This document shows positions 35,925-40,329 of a stretch of 40,329 nucleotides of DNA, piece by piece. A model generated the notes under the pieces. That model ran no database searches. It had not been told where the DNA came from and worked only from the letters and a program-made list of their open reading frames with translations. The DNA is from Eubacteriales bacterium (GTDB lineage Bacteria > Bacillota > Clostridia > Lachnospirales > Lachnospiraceae), in the NCBI GenBank assembly GCA_030524455.1, contig JAUNGT010000026.1:1-40329 (forward strand). Reading direction: 5' to 3'. Position 1 is the first letter of the stretch. Each line of letters starts with the position of its first letter. The position numbers were made by a program, and so were the translations under genes.

Positions 35925-37461
35925 GTTAAAGGAAAAGACGGAAAACGGGAAAAAGACAAAGGAAGCGGAACGCAGGACGGCCAGGACGGCCCCGCCGGTG
36001 CGGTTTTCCGTTCTCGGCTCCGCCAGCGCCCTGTATGCCCTGTTTTACACGTTTTGCCTGTACAAAAATGCGTCGGGGATCACCTACCCTTTTTTCGTCG
36101 CCGGAACCTTGTACTATTTTTTCTTCTGTATGAAAAGCTGCAGGGTTCCATCCGGAGAAGGGAAACGCTTTTTGCAGGGCAAAAAGGAGCGCGCACAGAC
36201 GGTATTCTATGTGGGGAGCCTGCTGCTTTTGGGGCTGTCCGTATGCCTGACCGCTGACTGGAAGATCCTGTGGATGACAAAGCTGGGCATTTTCCTGCTG
36301 ATCCTGACGCAGGCGCTGCGCATGTACTTTGACACGGCAGGCTGGAGCTTCACCGACTGGCTTTGTCGGGCGGGCAGGAGCCTGGCAGAGCTTTGCAGCC
36401 ACATGAATACGCCCTTTGCGGATGCCGGAGACTACTTTTCCGATCCGGAGAAGCAGGGCAAATACGGCGCCGGAAAATATGTGCTGCTGGGGCTTGCGGC
36501 GGCGGTTCCGCTGCTTTTGCTGGTTCTGGCGCTTTTGCTGAGCGCGGACGCGGTGTTTGAGCGGATGGTGATGAAGCTGATCGGAGAGCTGCGTCTGACC
36601 GATATCGCATTGATCTGTCTGCTTGCGTTTTTGGTTTATGTGGTTTCCTACAGCTTTATCCGGGGGCTTGTGTCGGACGTATGGACGGCGCCGAAGCGCC
36701 GGGAAAAGAGGGGAGAGCCGGTGGCGGCCATCACCTTCACCCTGCTGCTTGCGCTGGTCTATGTGGTGTTCTGCGCGGTGCAGATCTTTTATTTGTTCTG
36801 GGGACGGATGGAGCTGCCGGCGGGGCTGACCTGGGCGGGCTATGCGCGGCAGGGCTTCTTCCAGCTGCTGTTCGTGTGCCTGATCAATCTGATCCTGGTG
36901 CTGGCCTGCCTGGCCATATTCAGGGAAAGCCGGGTGCTGAAAGGAATCCTGACGGCCATTTCCCTGATGACCTACATCCTGATTGCCTCCAGCGCTTACC
37001 GGATGCTTCTTTACATCCAGAACTATTACCTGACATTTCTGCGGGTTTTGGTGCTGTGGGCGCTGCTTGTGATCGCGGTTGTTTTTGCAGGGGTGATCGT
37101 CTCGATATGGAAGGAGGCCTTTCCGCTGTTTTCCTGGTGCACCGCAGGGGTGACGGTCCTGTACCTGATCCTGGCCTTTGCGCGGCCGGATTACTGGGTG
37201 GCGGCCTACGACGCGTCCCATGTGATGAAGGAGGCCGAAGCCGGAGAGGGCTATGACGATTACGGCTATCTGGGAGGCCTTTCCGCCGATGCGGCGCCCG
37301 CGCTGGTCAAATACGGGAGCGATACCAAATGGTACACCTACCCGATGCAGGATTACCGCGCCCGGATATTGAACCGATCGGAAAAAATGAGCCTGCGCAG
37401 CTTCAATCTCTCCCTCTGGCAGGCGGAACGAAGTCTGGAAGCGGGTAGCCAAAGCGGCTGA
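35917..37461 (+). CDS. Polytopic membrane protein, DUF4173/DUF4153-like
   Basis: This is a 514-residue protein with a charged cytoplasmic N-terminus (about 1-30, Lys/Glu/Arg-rich) and roughly ten membrane helices, for example YVLLGLAAAVPLLLLVLALL and FFQLLFVCLINLILVLACLA. The segment LTWAGYARQGFFQLL resembles the core of DUF4173 proteins. The C-terminal 70 residues are soluble (MSLRSFNLSLWQAERSLE). The function is unknown. The ATG at 35917 follows AGGAGGAAG and overlaps the HTH gene, so it is translationally coupled to it. No domain beyond the membrane region is recognisable to me. Confidence 0.85.
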   Translation: MDELKEKTENGKKTKEAERRTARTAPPVRFSVLGSASALYALFYTFCLYKNASGITYPFFVAGTLYYFFFCMKSCRVPSGEGKRFLQGKKERAQTVFYVGSLLLLGLSVCLTADWKILWMTKLGIFLLILTQALRMYFDTAGWSFTDWLCRAGRSLAELCSHMNTPFADAGDYFSDPEKQGKYGAGKYVLLGLAAAVPLLLLVLALLLSADAVFERMVMKLIGELRLTDIALICLLAFLVYVVSYSFIRGLVSDVWTAPKRREKRGEPVAAITFTLLLALVYVVFCAVQIFYLFWGRMELPAGLTWAGYARQGFFQLLFVCLINLILVLACLAIFRESRVLKGILTAISLMTYILIASSAYRMLLYIQNYYLTFLRVLVLWALLVIAVVFAGVIVSIWKEAFPLFSWCTAGVTVLYLILAFARPDYWVAAYDASHVMKEAEAGEGYDDYGYLGGLSADAAPALVKYGSDTKWYTYPMQDYRARILNRSEKMSLRSFNLSLWQAERSLEAGSQSG

Positions 37462-37502
37462 CCTGTGTTAAGATAGGAAAAAATAAAAACACGAGGTGCC
37501 CC

Positions 37503-38276
37503 ATGATTTTTGATACCCACGCCCATTACGATGACAGGGCGTTTGACACAGACCGGGAGGAGCTTTTGGCCTCCCTACCCGAAAAAGGCGTCGGCCGGGT
37601 GGTAAATATCGCCGCCGACTTACAATCTGTCTCCTCAAGCCTGGCGCTGGCGGAGCGATATCCTTATCTTTACGCTGCCCTGGGCGTACATCCCTCCGGT
37701 GTTTCCGAGCTGACGGAGGAGAGCTATTTTTGGCTGGAGGAGCGGCTTTCCCACCCGAAGGCGGTGGCGGTGGGAGAGATCGGCCTGGATTATTACTGGG
37801 AGAAGGAGGAGCCGGTGCAGGCGCTCCAGCGGGAGCACTTTTCCCGGCAGCTGGAGCTTGCCAAACGGCTGGACAAGCCGGTGGTGATCCATTCCCGGGA
37901 CGCGGCGCGGGACACGCTGGAGGTGATGGCGGCTGCGGGCGGCGGCAGCCTGCGGGCCGTGATTCACTGCTTTTCCTACACGAAGGAGACGGCCCGGGAA
38001 TTTCTGAGGTGGGACTATTATTTCGGAGTCGGCGGCGTGCTCACCTTCAAAAACGGCAGGAAGCTGCGCGAGGCCGTTGCAGAGATTCCGATGGAACGGA
38101 TTTTGCTGGAGACGGACTGCCCTTACCTTGCGCCGGAGCCCTATCGGGGCAAGCGCAACTGCTCTCTTTATCTGGCCGGCGTGGCGGACGCACTGGCGCA
38201 GCTGAAGGGAATCAGCCGCCGGGAGGTGGAGGAAATCACCTGGCGCAACGCGCAGAGATTTTACGGATTGGAGTAG
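37503..38276 (+). CDS. tatD: TatD family metal-dependent DNase/hydrolase
   Basis: This 257-residue TIM-barrel hydrolase has the first metal motif DTHAHYDD (residues 4-11) and VGEIGLDYYW (Glu ligand). Further ligands lie in VIHSRDA and IHCFSYTKE (His) and in LLETDCPYLAPEP (Asp). The length is normal. TatD enzymes act as 3'-5' exonucleases in the cytoplasm. The ATG follows CGAGGTGCC. It is followed 4 nt later by rsmA, a conserved Firmicute pairing. The rnmV gene that often lies between the two is absent here. Confidence 0.93.
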   Translation: MIFDTHAHYDDRAFDTDREELLASLPEKGVGRVVNIAADLQSVSSSLALAERYPYLYAALGVHPSGVSELTEESYFWLEERLSHPKAVAVGEIGLDYYWEKEEPVQALQREHFSRQLELAKRLDKPVVIHSRDAARDTLEVMAAAGGGSLRAVIHCFSYTKETAREFLRWDYYFGVGGVLTFKNGRKLREAVAEIPMERILLETDCPYLAPEPYRGKRNCSLYLAGVADALAQLKGISRREVEEITWRNAQRFYGLE

Positions 38277-38280
38277 GAAA

Positions 38281-39140
38281 ATGGCGACACTTGGCATCCC
38301 TTCCAATACCATTGCGGTATTGCAGAAATACAATTTTAATTTTCAGAAAAAATTCGGACAGAATTTCCTGATCGAACCCCGCGTGCTGGAGCGCATCATG
38401 GACGCGGCGCAGATTTCAAAGCAGGACTGCGTGGTGGAGGTGGGGCCGGGCATCGGCACCATGACGCAGTACCTGGCCGAACGCGCGGGACAGGTGGTGG
38501 CCGTGGAGATTGACCGGGCGCTTCTGCCGATTCTGGAGGAGACGCTGGCGGGCTACGACAACGTGGAGGTGATCAACGCCGACATCCTGAAGGTGGATCT
38601 AAACCGTCTTGTGCAGGAGAAAAACGGCGGCCGCCCGGTCAAGGTGGTGGCAAATCTTCCATATTATATCACGACGCCCATCATCATGGGCCTGTTCGAG
38701 AGCCGACTTCCCCTGGAGAGCATCACCATCATGGTGCAGAAGGAGGTGGCCGACCGGATGCAGGTGGGGCCGGGAACCAAGGATTACGGCGCGCTGTCCC
38801 TGGCGGTGCAGTTTTATGCCAAACCGGAGATTGTGGCGAATGTGCCTCCCAACTGCTTTATCCCCCGGCCCAATGTGGGCAGCGCGGTGATCCGCCTGAC
38901 CCGCCACAGCGAGCCTCCGGTGCGGGTATCGGATGAAAAATGGATGTTTTCCCTGATCCGCGCCTCCTTCAACCAGCGCCGGAAAACCCTGGTAAACGGC
39001 CTCTCGAACGCCCCGGGCCTGGGCCTTTCCAGGGAACAGGTCAGGGAGGCGCTTGCGCAGATGGGGCTTTCGGAAACGGTGCGCGGCGAGACCTTCACGC
39101 TGGAGCAGTTTGCGCTCCTGTCGGAGCTTCTGCGCGGATA

Positions 39141-39141
<1 letters not shown>
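38281..39141 (+). CDS. rsmA: 16S rRNA (adenine1518/1519-N6)-dimethyltransferase
   Basis: This 286-residue RsmA/KsgA enzyme dimethylates two adjacent adenines near the 3' end of 16S rRNA with S-adenosylmethionine during 30S maturation. It shows the N-terminal KKFGQNFLI, the cofactor motif VVEVGPGIGTMTQYLA, the acidic VAVEID and the catalytic motif ANLPYYITTPI. The C-terminal domain carries FIPRPNVGSAVIRL and ASFNQRRKTL. The length is typical. It starts 4 nt after tatD and so shares its transcript. Confidence 0.96.
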
Positions 39142-40066
<925 letters not shown>

Positions 40067-40329
40067 ATGAGGAAAAAGACAGGAAAAATGCGATTTTTGA
40101 GCGTATTGCTGAGCCTGAGCCTGATGTTTCAGACGGGAGCGTTCGTTTCCGACGGGATACCCGGCGGCACGGCATACGCACAGGAGGCTCTCCCGGGAGA
40201 GGACTCTGAAAAAGACACAGAGACGACAGAGGCAGCTGCCGGGGAAATCACGGAAACGACGACCGAGGAAACGACGGGAACTGCCTCCGGGGAAACCACG
40301 GAGACAACCACGGAGGAGACGACCGCGGA
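40067..40329 (+). CDS. Secreted Thr/Glu-rich surface protein, 5' part only
   Basis: The gene starts at an ATG behind the strong site GAGGAGGAG and runs off the window, so only the first 87 codons are visible. Residues 1-40 are a signal peptide: basic MRKKTGKMR, a hydrophobic core LSVLLSLSLMFQTGAF and a likely cleavage after GGTAYA. The mature part is rich in Thr and Glu, with a near-repeated unit G-E-x-TETTTEETT coded at 40241-40279 and 40289-40327. Such low-complexity stalks are common at the start of large Gram-positive cell-surface proteins. Its anchor and functional domains are outside the window. The function is unknown. Confidence 0.85.
   Translation, partial: MRKKTGKMRFLSVLLSLSLMFQTGAFVSDGIPGGTAYAQEALPGEDSEKDTETTEAAAGEITETTTEETTGTASGETTETTTEETTA

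Overview
The window looks like chromosomal DNA of a GC-rich, gut-type Firmicute, most likely a Lachnospiraceae-like Clostridia member. The grounds are strong AGGAGG-type ribosome binding sites, YesM/YesN-type two-component regulators next to an LplB/YtcP-type sugar ABC transporter, many carbohydrate-active enzymes, and Firmicute housekeeping genes (folC, rlmI-like, tatD, rsmA). No rRNA, tRNA or CRISPR array was seen.

Layout. 1-2.1 kb: folC translationally coupled (GTGA overlap) to an unknown protein with a nuclease-like residue pattern. 2.1-9.7 kb (minus strand): one tight seven-gene operon encoding a solute-binding lipoprotein, two permeases, two xylose-isomerase-like TIM barrels and two Gfo/Idh/MocA oxidoreductases. 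9.9-12.4 kb (plus): a divergent YesM-type histidine kinase and YesN/AraC-type response regulator that probably control it. 12.5-17.6 kb: an AraC regulator divergent from a fucose module (Zn-alcohol dehydrogenase, aldo/keto reductase, FucU-type mutarotase, GH29 fucosidase) ending at a terminator. 17.6-19.0 kb: an AT-richer DUF4143-type ATPase whose promoter lies inside inverted repeats, probably acquired. 19.1-20.1 kb: gamma-carbonic-anhydrase-like protein and MarR regulator. 20.1-27.8 kb: GH42 beta-galactosidase, a GH28 / helical-barrel hydrolase / iron-alcohol-dehydrogenase operon behind a cre-like operator, and an AraC regulator. 27.9-32.1 kb: RlmI-like methyltransferase and GH2 beta-galactosidase. 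32.1-35.1 kb (minus): M42 aminopeptidase and a GH129/GH101-like glycosidase. 35.2-37.5 kb: DUF2975 membrane protein, small HTH regulator and a polytopic membrane protein. 37.5-39.1 kb: tatD and rsmA. 39.2 kb to the end: a serine resolvase without a normal start codon, an AT-rich segment bounded by inverted repeats, and the start of a secreted Thr/Glu-rich surface protein cut by the window edge.

How it fits together. Every glycosidase here lacks a visible signal peptide, so they would act in the cytoplasm on imported oligosaccharides or glycosides (fucosylated, galactosylated, pectic). The most interesting system is the ABC transporter + isomerase x2 + oxidoreductase x2 operon. From memory, its Gfo/Idh and TIM-barrel proteins resemble the DgpA/DgpC-type enzymes that oxidise a glycoside's sugar at C3 and then break the glycosidic bond by elimination. 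The set differs from the described systems in having paired enzymes, its own importer and sensor, and no recognisable small DgpB-like subunit. A second lead is the resolvase / inverted-repeat / surface-protein arrangement at the right end, which could be a phase-variation switch.
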